Below are positions 1 through 14,371 of a stretch of 60,000 nt of DNA, one piece after another. The notes beneath the pieces were generated by a model. The model searched no databases and was not told where the DNA came from. It saw only the letters and a list, made by a program, of their open reading frames with translations. Each line of letters starts with the position of its first letter. Position 1 is the first letter of the stretch. The stretch is from Chrysomallon squamiferum (lineage: Eukaryota > Mollusca > Gastropoda > Neomphalida > Peltospiridae), in the NCBI GenBank assembly GCA_012295275.1, contig CM022666.1, forward strand, positions 7,223,265-7,283,264, in the 5' to 3' direction. The position numbers and the translations under genes were made by a program.

Positions 1-363
1 ATGGAAAATCTTTTTTTTTCTTCTAAATTTCTGTGAGGAGAATAAAATCTGGAAAATTTAAACCATTGTAAATAAATAAATACGTGTTTGTTCAAAGAAG
101 CTTCGTAGAACTATGCATAAGTGTTTGTTAAAATTAAAATGTGATGTTTCTGTTATAATGATGACATAGTGCAAACACACTGTATCTGCGCCGTACAATA
201 TTCTTGTCGACTTCAAGCAACATATCTTGTTTTTCCAAATTCTCTGAAAAGCTTATAACACGAATTTTGATATCATTATTTTTTGTTTTGTATACATTTT
301 TTTTTTTTCAGTTAGACCTATTTTGACTTTTTTTGTCGTTTTGGCAGCAGAAAGTCTAGGATA
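1..363. other. AT-rich sequence, nothing recognised
   Basis: Non-repetitive AT-rich DNA with short T runs. No gene, splice-bounded exon or RNA gene is seen. Confidence 0.6.
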
Positions 364-552
364 CTATATATATATACACACACACACATACATACATACA
401 TATATATATGTGTATATATATATATATGTATGTATGTATGTATATATATATATGTATGTATATGTATGTATATATATATATGTATGTATGTATGTATATA
501 TATATATATGTATGTATGTATGTATGTATATATATATATGTATGTATGTATG

Positions 553-583
<31 letters not shown>

Positions 584-630
584 GTATGTATATATATATG
601 TATGTATGCATGTATGTATGTATATACTTT
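364..630. repeat. Compound (TA)n / (CA)n / (TATG)n microsatellite
   Basis: About 265 bp of TA, ACAC, TACA and TATGTATG units. The long apparent reading frames on both strands here (runs of Y, I, V, C, M, H, T) are artefacts of the repeat. Confidence 0.95.
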
Positions 631-744
631 GAAAAATATTATAATAGTGTCGATTTCAAAAACTATCTATTAAACAATAAAAAGTGACGCCATAAAACCT
701 TTTTATAAATGTATAATACAAAACAAAAGAGAAGAATAAAAATT

Positions 745-745
745 A

Positions 746-805
<60 letters not shown>

Positions 806-857
806 AAAATAAAAATAAATAAAAAAAATAAAAAAAAAAAAAAATAAAAAAAAAATT
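745..857. repeat. (TAA)n followed by A-rich tract
   Basis: A run of TAA units at about 748-795 is followed by A runs broken by T. Confidence 0.95.
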
Positions 858-1588
<731 letters not shown>

Positions 1589-2143
1589 TAGCAGTTTATT
1601 GAAATAGTTATTGAAGTGCCGTTCGTTCTTAGCAATTTGATAAGGATTCGTACCCTAATACACACACTAATGATACAGTTAGTTCTAAAAGCCCAATGTC
1701 AGTAAAAAACCCAAAGACGACGATGTTAACATTAGCACTTTAGCAAATTAACGACGCCGTTGTAGCCATACTTACTTTTAGCTGAGACATCAGATTATTG
1801 TTTGTGTTTTTTTTCTGCGTTTTATTGCTGACCTTTGTTTAATATCTAGTTCATTTGTAGTGTTCATCGATTTGGCTGAGAAAAATGGAGAGAAAAAAAA
1901 AAAAAAAAAAAAATTGATAGGAGTAGTTGAAAACAAATGGATGAGTTTAATTAATAGCTAATTAAGAAAAGATTCATAGTTGTGTGCGTGTTTGTCTCTG
2001 TCTCTGTATGGGTTTGTAATGTATGTATGTCTGTATGGATGTATATCCTTATGTGTCTATGTCCCTGTGTTTCCATGTTAGAGAGTGTTTCTATAGATAG
2101 AGAGAGTCTGACAGATGGATTAAAAAGAGAGAAAAGAGACAGT
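1589..2143. other. Unique sequence with poly-A and TGTATG remnants
   Basis: Mostly unique DNA with a 19-base A run near 1895-1913 and degenerate TGTATG/TCTG units at 1980-2080. No gene seen. Confidence 0.5.
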
Positions 2144-2374
<231 letters not shown>

Positions 2375-3092
2375 GTTATTAGATGTATGAATGAGTATAA
2401 TTAGGTGTTTAAGTGAACAAATCAGAGCTGAATGAAGAGAGAAACAGAGAGTTAGATTACCACACACCCTGTTAGAACGAGAACTACAATCAAATAACCT
2501 TTCATTGTTTACCAAGCATCTTCTGTTCCTCAGCACCATTGCATTTGTTTTAACCTCCTAAATACGTGAGAAAAATCTAATCATTTTTGTTATTTTTTTT
2601 TTTTAGTTTAAGGTTTTTTTTTTTTTTTAATATTAATATTATTAATATATATTTTTTTCAACAACAAAAGTAAAACAACGAGTTTTTTTTTTTTTTTTTG
2701 CAGTCTTTAGTTTTAATAAACTATCAATAAAAAGTTTGATAGAAGAGCTCACGAGAATAGGGTTATCACCAATTTAAACCAGCCTGTTATTATATCACTC
2801 ACACAAATGTATATTGCATACGATTAATCAATAAATGTGTCAGTTTCCATAGAAACGAACACTCTGAGATTCTTAAAGGGGCACTTTCGACTTTTCAGGA
2901 GTGTAACTAATTCAAAACATAAACCTCCACTGTTTCTGAATGCAGGCTTACTGAGTACACTTGTAAGGGTAACAGTTTTGCTGTGTTTGCAGAATTTTGC
3001 AGTATTTTGCACTATTTTGCACTATTTTGCACCATTTGTAGTATTTGCGGTACCTGTAAAATTTGTAGTATTTTACAGTATTTTCAGTACAA
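2375..3092. other. Unique AT-rich sequence
   Basis: Contains T runs near 2590-2630 and 2680-2699 and a short array of TATTTTGCAC-like units at about 2992-3080. No gene seen. Confidence 0.5.
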
Positions 3093-3184
3093 TAAATAAA
3101 TAAATAAATAAATAAATAAAGCTTATTAATAAGTGTAGGACCTGCTAAGACCAGTATTAATAGTATTAGTAGTATTAGTAGTAT

Positions 3185-3222
<38 letters not shown>

Positions 3223-3235
3223 TAAGTAGTAGTAA

Positions 3236-3292
<57 letters not shown>

Positions 3293-3445
3293 GAGTAGGA
3301 GTAGTAATTGTAATATTATTAGTATCAGTATTATTATTAGTAGTTCTATTAGTAGCAGTGGTGGTGGCGGTAGTAGTAGTAGTAGTATTAGTACTAGTAA
3401 TAGTAGTAGTAGTAGTAGGATAGCAGCAGCTGTAGTAGTAGTAGC

Positions 3446-3485
<40 letters not shown>

Positions 3486-3492
3486 GTAGTAA
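3093..3492. repeat. (AAAT)n then (AGT)n trinucleotide array
   Basis: A short AAAT run is followed by about 340 bp of AGT units with AGC, AGG and ATT variants. Confidence 0.95.
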
Positions 3493-3951
3493 AGTTATAA
3501 GTAATAACATTATTAACATGAAAAAAGAATAAGGACACGCTACAGCACTGAACTACTGCAAAGTCTGCTGTGTGTTACAAACCTCTCTGTCTGTCTCTGT
3601 CTCTCTCTGTCTCTCTCTGTCTCTGTCTTTGATCTGTGATCTTCTTGTAGCACACTGAAAATATGAGACCAGCGTTCGCGATTTACAGCCTTGCAGTGAC
3701 AGAATGCGTGCTTGAAACGTGTAGATCACGTACAGATGATATCAGCAAAGTCGTTTTTAAACAGCAGAGAGGATGATCTGAGAACTAGAGGACGTTCCAC
3801 CAGGCATCAGGTTAATATTATTACATGACTGTAAGTGCGTGGCTTAAGTACAGTGATCAGAAAGTACAAAGCGAATCCGGATTTAATAACCTTTCTTTAT
3901 ATATATATATATTTGTTTTTAATATATATATATATATATAGACCATGTTTT

Positions 3952-3995
<44 letters not shown>

Positions 3996-4739
3996 AATAA
4001 ATTTAAGAAAAAAAAAAGAATAAAAAAATAAAGCTAACTGAGAGATGCATAGTGATAAAAGAAACGGGAGTAATTATTTACGTATTCGTGTATGAAATTA
4101 CTATTGTTTTCTTTTTACAACTTTGACTATATGTATATGTATATAGATACGTATGTGTGCACGCACGCAGAAAGAAAAACTATACTGAAAAACAGACATA
4201 TGAACAGACGAATAGACAGAGAGGCAAAAATGGAAATAAAATAAAAAAATGAACAGTTTATTCTTCTTTCCATCATCAATTTATCAGTCTGTGTGCGTGA
4301 CATTCTCTGTCTATCTCATTTATCACTAAGTCTTTTCTTCCGTCTGTCCATCAGTCTATGCATCCAGCTGTCTTTCTGTCCACCTACTTGCCTGCCTACC
4401 TACCTACCTACCTACCTAGCTATTCTTCTATTTCTTTCTTTCCCCCCTGTCTCCGTTTATACCCATAGCCCGTCGTTTAATTATCAGTAATTTATATTTC
4501 CACTGACGCAAAATACATTAGCACTGGCAATGATTTTCTTTACGTACGTCACATTAACATACAAACTGCCCGTAATGGACGAAGGTTGAGTAGTAAAACA
4601 GCGAGAATGCTACTGTCACAACAATTACGACAACGCTCAGCTAGTTTTAGCTCAAATCTTTAACAGTCTCACCAGGATTCTCTGGCTAACATTGTAGATA
4701 TTTTCTCTATTTGATTCTAACAGTTCCGTTACTCATACA
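3493..4739. other. Mostly unique sequence with small simple repeats
   Basis: Holds TCTCTG units at 3578-3628, short TA tracts at 3900-3940, a 29-base T run at about 3959-3988 and CTAC/CTGT units at 4380-4420. No gene seen. Confidence 0.5.
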
Positions 4740-5200
4740 TACTTGTATATGTACACCTGCGTACACACACGTACACACACACACACACACACAAACACTC
4801 TCACACACACACTAACACACACAGATACACACACACAGATACACACACACAAACACACTCACACAAACACACACACACTCACATACACATACATACATAT
4901 ATAGACATACATACATGATATATATATGTGTGTGTGTGTTTCTGTGAGTGTGTGTGTATGTGTGTGTGTATTTATATATGTATGTATGTGTAGATATATA
5001 TATATATATATGTATATATATGTATGTGCATATATGTATGTGTGTGTATATATATATATATTTATTTATATATATTTATATATGTGACACATATTAATGT
5101 ATGTATGTATGTATGTATGTATGTCTATGTGTTTGTGTGTGTGTATATGTGTATGTATGTTTATATGTATATGTTTGCATGTATATATCTATATGTATAC
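4740..5200. repeat. Compound (CA)n / (TG)n / (TATG)n microsatellite
   Basis: CA-rich on the left switches to TG/TATG-rich on the right around 4915, giving an inverted arrangement able to form a hairpin. Confidence 0.93.
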
Positions 5201-5444
5201 CAGTAATGATTTAAAAATCAGTGAGACAGATGAAATAATATATTCTTCCACTTAAATGTCAAACAAGCCTGTTCTGGGAACCGATCCCAGAGCTTGCACA
5301 CTGCTAGGATGTTGAAATAGATGATTTACAAGCACTGTGTCACGTTACGGAATTCAATAATAACAGTAATAACAAAATAATAAAAATAGTAGTAATAATA
5401 TTAATAACAATCAACAACCCACCACTGCCAACAACAACAACATT

Positions 5445-5856
5445 ACTACTACTACTACTACTGCTACTACTACTACTGCTACTACTACTACTACTACCAC
5501 TACTACTGCTACTGCTACTACTACTACTGTTACTACTACTACTACTACTGTTACAATACTACTACTACTACTGCTACTACTACTACTACTGTTACTACTA
5601 CTACTACTACTACTGCTACTACTACTACTACTACTGCTACTACTACTACTACTACTGCTACTGCTACTATTACTACTGCTACTACAACTACTACTACTAT
5701 TACTGTTACTGCTACTACTACTACAACTACTACTACTACTATTACTGCTACTACTACTACTACAACTACTACTATTACTGTTACTACTACTACTACTACT
5801 ACAACTACTACTACTGCTATTACTGTTACTGCTACTACTGCTACTACTACTGCTAT

Positions 5857-5895
<39 letters not shown>

Positions 5896-5940
5896 AACTA
5901 CTACTACTGCTGTTACTGCTACTACTACTACTACTCTCTA
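5445..5940. repeat. (CTA)n trinucleotide array, about 500 bp
   Basis: A long run of CTA units with regular GCTACT and GTTACT variants that recur as short higher-order blocks. Confidence 0.96.
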
Positions 5941-7499
5941 CTAAAATTAATCAGTCGAGGTTGGTATCGGAAACGTAGCATCTATCTTGAGGCAGTTTCT
6001 GTCGTAATTAGAACCATTACGAATCTGTAGCGATAGTTTGTTACAAACACAATGTCTCTGTGTGTGTGTCTGTGTGCCTGTGTCTGTGTCTGTGTTCTCT
6101 CGCGGTGCTCAAACGAATATTAGCCGGTGTGGAGAGACGCTGGGAAGAGCTGGTAATTTACTTGAAGAACGACTCGCGGCACTTCACGGTATTTCGCGGA
6201 GAGGGAGACGAGCGCGTTCGAGCGGTCATCGGCGAATGCCGGCGAGATAAATGAATGAGAAAGTAAATGGGTTAGCACTTGTTTTAATACGAGTATAATG
6301 GTCCAGTGTTTTCCTTACAGAATCTACGCCTCATTAATTTGACGCAAATTGATTTCCAAGTACTTCAACGTCTGGCTACTTCGGTCCGGAATAACCGTAG
6401 CGTAAAGACATTGTGTATATATATATATCTATAATTTTTATTTTTAATAACAAGATTCAGTGAGGTTTGTTATACCAGTGGCTTGACGTCTGTTACGTTT
6501 TGTGTTCGAGTCCCGCTACAGGTTATCTGCCAGATATAAGGTTTTGTAAGACGATATTTTTTACAGTCTTTGTGTTGTTTTAAAAGCATCGAACATTTTA
6601 ATATTACACTAGCAAATCATCAACTATTCTCTAAGACGTTAATACTATACTAACATTCATTACACTATCTCAGAACATGATCTAAAATGCTACTAACACA
6701 ATGCTAACTTTTCTCTACACACTGCTACTAACAAATTATCTTATACAGTAAACCTATTTTAACAAATTTTTCAAACGTGAACCCTATTTTAACCATCGTA
6801 ACACATTCTAACACAGAGCACATTCTCTAACATACCAACAAATTATCTTAACAGTCAAACCTATTTTAACAAATTCTCAAACGCGTTAACACGTTACTGA
6901 CGCATTCACAAACCTTACACAAACACTAAGAAATCGTCTAACACACTTTAACATACTAACATTGTATTGTTCTCACAGCCAACTTCGTGGACTGTGCATC
7001 TGATACAAAAATTCGTAAACTTTCAGTAAACACGTTTTCACAAAATCAGAACGATAAATCTACCATTAATACAACTCGATCTTGAAATAGTTTGTCTGGC
7101 GAACTCATAATATATCCAGTGCAGGCGTGCATGGACAGGTGCCTGCCAGGAGTTACACCCACAATTAATGATTTAATTATCCAGTGTAATATATATATAT
7201 ATATATCTGTCTGAGCTTCTGTAGGATCAGTTGTAGAAACTCTTGCAATTTATGCCAAGTCTGGAAATTAAGACATCGTACGACTAATTGTTATCAGCAA
7301 GCGTAACATTAGAGCCGTTTGAACACAATCCTCACATGTCTGATACCATAGATCTTCATTTAGATCTGTCTGTCTGATTATCACTTGTCCATCATCGAAA
7401 TAATACAGAGCACGGTTTCCTTTTGGAACAATTTGTTTTTCTCATTCAGGACTTTTTTGTTTGATCCAGACGTTGCTGAAATGTTAACTGATGATATGG
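5941..7499. other. Unique sequence, including a GC-richer patch and TAACA-rich patch
   Basis: 6090-6254 is GC-richer and CpG-containing than its surroundings, with an open frame ending at 6252 but no splice donor or homology I can name. 6600-6960 is rich in degenerate CTAACA/ACACAT units. A B-box-like GTTCGAGTCC motif sits near 6504. Nothing firmer is seen. Confidence 0.4.
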
Positions 7500-7504
7500 A
7501 GGTA

Positions 7505-8075
7505 CTGTAGGGTGTTAAATTAACTGCAGTGGTATTAAATCTGTTTGTGTGTATGTGTGTATGTGTGTGCATATATATATATACATGCATACACACACAT
7601 ATACCTAGTATTAAATAAATTCCTCAAAGTGTTAAATAAATATACATTAGTATTAAATAGATCAGTAGTGGTGTTAAATGTATCTGTATTAGTATTAAAT
7701 GAACTCATAGACAAAGTATTAAAAATTCCCATAACAGCATAAACGTACCCACAATATTAAATGTACCTGCAGTACTTCTGAACCTACCCCCTAAATGTAT
7801 CCAGTGGTACTAAACGTAGCAAATGTGATACTAAAGGTACTCAGTGAAGTAATAATCGTACTCACAGTAATAAACAAAAGAAAAACATTGTACGTATCAC
7901 AATTATATTAAATAAATAACAGTTGTATTAAATCTGTCTACAGTAACATCAAACGTATCCTAATTTATATTAATCGTATCACTATAACAAACATATTCTT
8001 AGTACTATCAAACGTATTCAGTGTACCAACAATGGTATTACGCGCATCCATAGTAATATTAAATGCAGTATCAGC
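7505..8075. repeat. Degenerate minisatellite, about 24-bp period
   Basis: GTATTAAAT/GTGTTAAAT cores recur roughly every 24 bases (e.g. 7530, 7609, 7630, 7650, 7673, 7693), becoming more diverged to the right. A short (TG)n/(TA)n/(CA)n stretch is inserted at 7545-7603. Confidence 0.75.
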
Positions 8076-9049
8076 AGATTTAAATTCACCATCTGGGTGA
8101 GAGACAGCAGCTAGATTCGATTTAGCTACACGCAGACTCAAATCTCTTATATAAAAGGTTAATGACTGGCTGTGATTCAAAGTCAGGTCTCTTACATGAC
8201 TGCTTACTAAACTAATAAATTAATAAAAAGGAAACTTTCAAGGATTAAAGTGAAGCATACGGAATATCGTTCCTGACATTTTTTTTCTCTCCAGATAAAA
8301 CGTTTAACCTAATTAATAACAGACGAACTAGCCTATGGACTGGATGATGATAAGTTTGGTTCAAACAACTCACGGTATTAGCAGTGCATCAAGGTCTCGT
8401 GTTGTCCGTTCTTGCTGCTTTTAGAGAAGTTACTGCTGGGTAACTGCAATGGATCTTTAACACGCGCAGTTCACCAGACAGACAAAAAAAAAAAAAAAAA
8501 AAAAAAAATAAATAAATAAATAAAAAATTAAAAAAATTAGTAGTTATGTGTAGCGATATCATCAGAACACGGGACTGATGTTCAGGTTTGAGCCGTTTCA
8601 AACCAGATCTTATGTAAGTCTTTAGGAGAAAGCCGCTATATTATGTTTTTTTTTAGCAGAAACCGATTGTTTTTGTGCACCTTCCCTTAAACAGTAACGC
8701 ATATGTGACGAAAACTGATAAACTGATGCAAAACTAGTTGGAACGGGAAATTACCTATTTAGTGCCTCGATAAGAATCGAACCAGCGACCTATCAGGAGT
8801 GACAGATTTCCTTTAAACATTTCCTTTAGCGTTGTTAGAATTTATATATTTTTTTATTTTTTGTTTTATTATTTTGATTTTGTTTACAGCTACGACAACG
8901 CTGTGTACGTGATGAAGTTATAACTCCAATAATTTGGCGGCGTTAAAATAATTTGTAAAAGTATTATTGTATCAAAACACAATAATGACAGATTGACCAA
9001 AATAATAAAATAATAATACTGAAGTTTTATACAGTTTTGTTGGAATTGG
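8076..9049. other. Unique sequence with a tRNA/SINE-like fragment
   Basis: A poly-A run lies at about 8486-8508. At 8760-8800 AGAATCGAACCAGCGACC resembles the complement of a tRNA B-box region, as in tRNA-derived SINE remnants. No gene seen. Confidence 0.4.
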
Positions 9050-9080
<31 letters not shown>

Positions 9081-9082
9081 GT

Positions 9083-9117
<35 letters not shown>

Positions 9118-9122
9118 TTTGT

Positions 9123-9177
<55 letters not shown>

Positions 9178-9207
9178 TTTGGTATCGCTGCAGTAACATA
9201 GTAACAG

Positions 9208-9240
<33 letters not shown>
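9050..9240. repeat. (ATTT)n tetranucleotide array and poly-A
   Basis: About 130 bp of ATTT/ATTTGTTT units, then a 34-base A run at 9208-9239. Confidence 0.96.
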
Positions 9241-9241
<1 letters not shown>

Positions 9242-9537
9242 ATAAAATTAATTAACACTATCATTCCATTGATATAAATACATTTCCTACGGACCAGTAC
9301 TAGGTGTAAAATGATTGGATTACTTTATCACGTGACATCAATGTTATCGTCAGGCTTGTATTCGTATTAAAGGATTCCCAAAGGGTGTAGATTTCTGATT
9401 TGAAAATGTTATTGCCTCTAACTCAAGTTTTACGCCAAACCAGATCTCACAAGAGTTTGGTAATAAAACAGAAACAATATTTTAATTTTCGGTTAGTCAT
9501 TCTTTGATTACAATGTCGTCATTTCTAGGCCTGCTAG

Positions 9538-9541
9538 TTAA

Positions 9542-9576
<35 letters not shown>

Positions 9577-9770
9577 ACAAACAAATAAAAACAGAACTAG
9601 ATAACAGAAACAACAGCATGGTCATCAACAGCAACTATGGTCATCAACAACAGCAACTACTATTAGTGCCAAACAAGTACTACTAAACTATTAGAAAAAA
9701 GAAGAAGAAGAAGAAGAAGAAGAAGAAGAAGAAGAAGAAGAAGAAGAAAAAGAAGAAGAAGAAGAAAGAA
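9538..9770. repeat. (AAAT)n, CAACAG-rich and (AAG)n tracts
   Basis: AAAT units at 9540-9590 and a purine AAG tract at 9698-9770, separated by AACAGCAAC-type units. Confidence 0.9.
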
Positions 9771-10960
9771 AATGCCATACTCAAGGATAACTAAAACGAC
9801 GTGTTAGACATATCATAATTATTTATTGTTCTGTCACTTCTTTTGCAGTCTCCATCAAGGGAGGTAATTCTAAAAAAATAAAAAATAAATCCCAATTACG
9901 GTGTTAAATAAACTTGAGAGTATGTTAATTTAAATACCATAATATTTTAAACTTTGTGTAGGTATCCACGTTAAAACGTATTGGAATCAAATGTGCGCAG
10001 ATAATCAACACGACAGGAAGTGAAATTTGAACTAATCCCCAAAGAGCCGTTAGTACGGGGGATATTTCATCATGGGCAATCGATAATAATGACACCGGTG
10101 AAAGTGTATCGCGTCTGCCAGAATTAGAGTACAAATGGCGGAACGTAGAACGCGGCAGAAATTGAAAAAATTTATTATTTTCATTTCGTCATCGGGTTGC
10201 TGGACAGCAAAATACCATTCTTGCAATTCTCTTGTCACCGGGAATGAACTGGTAGCAAAATTATGGGGAAACATTTTAGAATTAATCCCGCTTTCCATGG
10301 ATTTAAAATAACGATTTATGGCCCTTGATTGTTTCAGCGAAATCCTGACCCGTCTAAAGTGGAGTTGAGGTAAATTTAAACAAGATTTAAATTGTGTTTT
10401 GTTGGAATCAGATTTCAGAGTTAGGCAAGGCTCGAGTTTTACTTCGTTTTATTAATTTTAAAACAGAAGGAGAACAAGTTTTCACTTTGCTGTTAAAAAA
10501 ATAAACTGAATTTTAGGTAAGGGATTGAAAGAAGATTATAATACTAATTCTAGTTTTTAATGTTTTAGAATTTATATTTAAACATCATCGTCATCATCTC
10601 ATACATACTGATAACGTCGTTGTCGTTCTTTTCATCATTCCCGCATCATTACCACTACTACTACAGTTATCATCATCACCATCATCATCGTCATTACCGT
10701 CATCCCAACATCAGTTTTAATACATGTATTTACCATCATCATCGACATTACACCCGCTGTATTGTTTATCCCAACATCAGATTTTAATATTGATGTATGA
10801 TAATTTAACAAGAAGAACTATACTACAAGCACCCACCCACACAAACCCGTCCCCCCCGACTAGTGCAATTTCTCTTTGCGTGATTTAGCGTCATCTACCT
10901 ACACTTACACGGACGTTACTTCTTCCATACATCATCAGTCTTGTCTGATCTCCTTTATTT
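9771..10960. other. Unique sequence with small CATCATC-type tracts
   Basis: The 10000-10400 part is GC-richer and non-repetitive, with short open frames on both strands but no splice-supported exon. 10580-10760 is rich in ATC triplets. Confidence 0.4.
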
Positions 10961-10967
10961 AATACCT

Positions 10968-11162
10968 GAAATAAAAAAAATAAAAAAAAAAAAAAAAAAA
11001 AATAAAAATAAAATGTCGACTTAAAGCAGACGATTACTTCTGAAATGCGGGAAGCAACGTGTAATTGAATTCTCAGAATTAAAAAGAGAAAAAAAAAAAA
11101 AAAAAAAATACATGAAGAAATAAGATAAATAAGAATTAAAGGAAAGAAATTAGATACGAAGT

Positions 11163-11195
<33 letters not shown>

Positions 11196-11400
11196 TCGAT
11201 ATCCAGTCGGTGCAGCGATCTTTATTGTCGAGAATCCGGATATTAGAAAAAAAGTGGAGTAGAAAAAAAAAAAAAAAAAATTAGAATAGAAACTTTCTGT
11301 TTTACTAATGTGCCTGTATAAAATGGTGCTTCAAACAGAAAACATAACTTGTTGATAATAATAATAATAAATAATGATGATGATGATGATGATAAAATAT
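10968..11400. repeat. A-rich tracts and short (AAT)n/(ATG)n
   Basis: Long A runs occur near 10982-11000, 11088-11108, 11165-11193 and 11263-11280, then short AAT and ATG runs at 11355-11395. Confidence 0.85.
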
Positions 11401-11460
11401 TACCATTCTTTCTCATTCAACACCACTGCAGTTAATGTACTGTTTCCTTTGCTAAAAAAC

Positions 11461-11790
11461 AACAACATCAACTACTGTTACTGCTACTGCTCTCACTACT
11501 ACTACTGTCAATACTATTACAACTCTACCACTGCTGCTGTTGCTACTACTATTCATGCAACTGCTACCACTATTACCACCACTGCCACTACAACTACAGC
11601 TACTACGACTAGTCATTGTACTTAGTGTGCTGTTACATTAATGCATCTACTACAACTATTACTACTACTGCTGTATTATGCATTAGCACTACTTTTATAC
11701 TACTAATACAACTACTGCTACTACAAGTATTGCTACAACTACAACACCAACCACACCAAAACTACAACAACAACTACATCTATTACGTCT
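11461..11790. repeat. Degenerate (CTA/CAA)n trinucleotide region
   Basis: CTACTG, CTACAA and ACCACT units dominate. Frames rich in T, Y and C residues are repeat-driven. Confidence 0.8.
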
Positions 11791-12300
11791 ACCACTCGTT
11801 CTAAAATCAGAAACCAATATTTTCTAACTAATTTCACAACAACAGAAGTCAAGAACAGAGAGCAATTTATCAGAAACCTCTAACCGGAGACTCTCAATCA
11901 TATTCAGCCATTGAAAGGATTCCTCTGACCTACAAAACGTTCCTTCTCCTTCCCATCGTGGCGTGACATTATGCAATCACGTGATTGTCATATGACACGC
12001 GAACGCAAAACGGCAGTAAACCGGAAGAGTAATTAAGAAATAAAACGTCCGCTTTATCGGTCAGAACTAAAGCTCAATCTTCTTTGTAATCTGTGACTAG
12101 ATCGTCAAAGGGCGAGGCAGAGATAAGAAAATTGATATGGGGGTTGAATCGCGGACATGTTGCCATTAATGAAACATCAAAGTGTTGCCGTCGTGGAATA
12201 ACTTCTGACGTCGTCTGATTTCTGTGTTCAGTGCAGGTGACACAATTAAAAGTTGTTTTTTTTTTTTTATATTAAGTTAATGTATTTCACAAAACAGTTC
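11791..12300. other. Unique sequence, nothing recognised
   Basis: About 500 bp of non-repetitive, moderately CpG-containing DNA. No exon seen. Confidence 0.45.
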
Positions 12301-12526
12301 TATTTTATTTTATTTATTTATTTATTCTTATTCTTATTCTTATTAATTAATTAATTAAATTAATTATTTATCTATTTATTTATTTATTTTGGTAAAGAAA
12401 TTAATTAAAATAATCTTTGAAGAGTTACGTGATTACTAGTTGAAAATTTAAAAAAAAATAAACCTCTTCAAGCAATGGTCACGTGACAATCTCGATACCA
12501 TTCGAAAAAACAGCATTATCTTAAAG

Positions 12527-12590
<64 letters not shown>

Positions 12591-12602
12591 CACACATACA
12601 CC
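12300..12602. repeat. (ATTT)n region and (CA)n tract
   Basis: TTTA/ATTA units at 12300-12390, unique DNA, then about 70 bp of CA repeats from 12531. Confidence 0.93.
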
Positions 12603-12659
12603 TCTAAGGCCTTGGAAACGTTCTAAAAACTTTAATTAAACATTTTTTAAAAAGCGTAT

Positions 12660-13005
12660 ACACGGATCCTTTGACAAGCATGTCTTCTGTGGCAACACTT
12701 CCATCAAAGGCGACCGTTTTTCGGCGTAATTAGAAAAGAGTCGGAGAGTTTGGAAACTCGCCGGTAACGAAGGCACGCGTGGATTTCTTTCAGTCTCTTC
12801 TTTTGTGAGTCTCGCGCAGTCAAACTGATTTGCCGGTAGACAAAACTGTCGTCAGCGCTGCGATGCTGTTGAAGTATTGGCCCCCAGGGTTGATGCGATC
12901 GAGCGGCATGATGTCGTTGATAAGAAAAGGCGAAGAGAGGAAAATTAGAAGCAACAAGAGGGAGTAGATTTCCGACACTGCCGCAGAAAGATGTTGTATG
13001 TAATA
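12660..13005. other. Non-repetitive CpG-containing island
   Basis: About 340 bp of unique, GC-richer DNA between two microsatellites. Several frames stay open but disagree with each other and none has convincing splice sites, so no gene is called. Confidence 0.35.
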
Positions 13006-13016
13006 CAGAGTGTTTG

Positions 13017-13177
<161 letters not shown>

Positions 13178-13514
13178 GGATATATCTATATCCATTAATC
13201 TGTTCATTCGCCTGTCCATACTTACATCTACCTGGGATTTTTCATTCCAGTTTAATCATACCCAAAAATAAGAAGACAATGCTAATTATATAATTATTTA
13301 TGTAAATATATATATAATAGGTAAATAATTAAAAATGTCAAATAGTAGCAATTAGTCAGTTAAACTATTTGAAAAAAAAAAATAAAAAATAAAAGCAAGA
13401 AGAAGCAAGAAACAAAGAACAAAACAACAACAGCAAGAACAGAAAAAACAAATTGTGCCACATACACAGATATTTATTTATTATTTACAAATTATTAACA
13501 CCAGAACCACGATC

Positions 13515-13520
13515 ATCATT

Positions 13521-13561
<41 letters not shown>

Positions 13562-13712
13562 ACTACTACCATATCTTCATAATCACTACTATCACCATCA
13601 TCATCATCATCTTCACCATCATCATTAGTTTCTGCAACACCACAGCATCCACCACTACCACTCCACCACCAACGTCAACATTACCATCATCATCATCATC
13701 ATCATCAGCGTC
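13515..13712. repeat. (ATC)n trinucleotide tracts
   Basis: ATC runs at 13519-13562 and 13690-13710, with CACC/ACT-type units between. Confidence 0.92.
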
Positions 13713-14270
13713 GCCCTAACACAAACATTACAAGCAGCAACCACAGAAACCGCACTGTTTATACCTACCTACTCCAGCAATAAAGCGAATACATTAACTC
13801 ACTTAATGTTTTTCTGTTCCACTTTGTTTCTGAAGGATTTCACCAAAGCGTGGCAGACGTACGTTTCAAAACACGTGGGAAATACGTTGCGTATTATTTC
13901 ACAAAGTACGAATACGTTGTTATCTGATTCCCGTACGTTCCTAATCCCACGCAAATACGTTGCTTCTTATTTCGGCTTATCATTGATTGCCATAAACAAA
14001 AGAAAGAGACATCAACATCTTTACTTACTGTTATTATTAATTCGTTTTCATCGTTTGTGTTGTATGCCATTAATGACTAGAATGAAGGACATTAACCAGT
14101 GACATATACTTTTTTTTTTTTTTTTATTTTTTTTTTTTTTGCAAAAAAATGTTCAGCTTAAGGATTGTTCACACTGTGAGATTTGGTATAACTTATTATA
14201 TTGTAATTGTTACAATTTAATTATTATATTTTATGGAATATTGACAACTTAGTAATGGTTTTCAGTCTTT
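13713..14270. other. Unique sequence with repeated TACGTT motifs
   Basis: At 13855-13975 (A)TACGTTGC-type motifs recur several times. T runs at 14110-14141. No gene recognised. Confidence 0.4.
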
Positions 14271-14272
14271 CA

Positions 14273-14315
14273 TTATTTATTTATTTATTTGTTTGTCTGT
14301 CTGCCTGTGTGTGTG

Positions 14316-14371
<56 letters not shown>

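Noticed and set aside
2948-3538. 196-codon Leu/Thr-rich minus-strand frame
   Set aside because: It arises from an AGT trinucleotide array.
7965-8180. Minus-strand frame of 71 codons
   Set aside because: It lies across the decayed 24-bp repeat array.
8760-8800. Possible intact tRNA gene from B-box-like motifs, also near 30704, 31340 and 36737
   Set aside because: Only box-like fragments are seen; no full cloverleaf could be drawn at any of them.
10050-10298. Minus-strand frame of 82 codons
   Set aside because: Non-repetitive but no start context, splice sites or recognisable domain.
13806-14102. 98-codon + frame
   Set aside because: Partly built from repeated TACGTT motifs; no domain or splice support.
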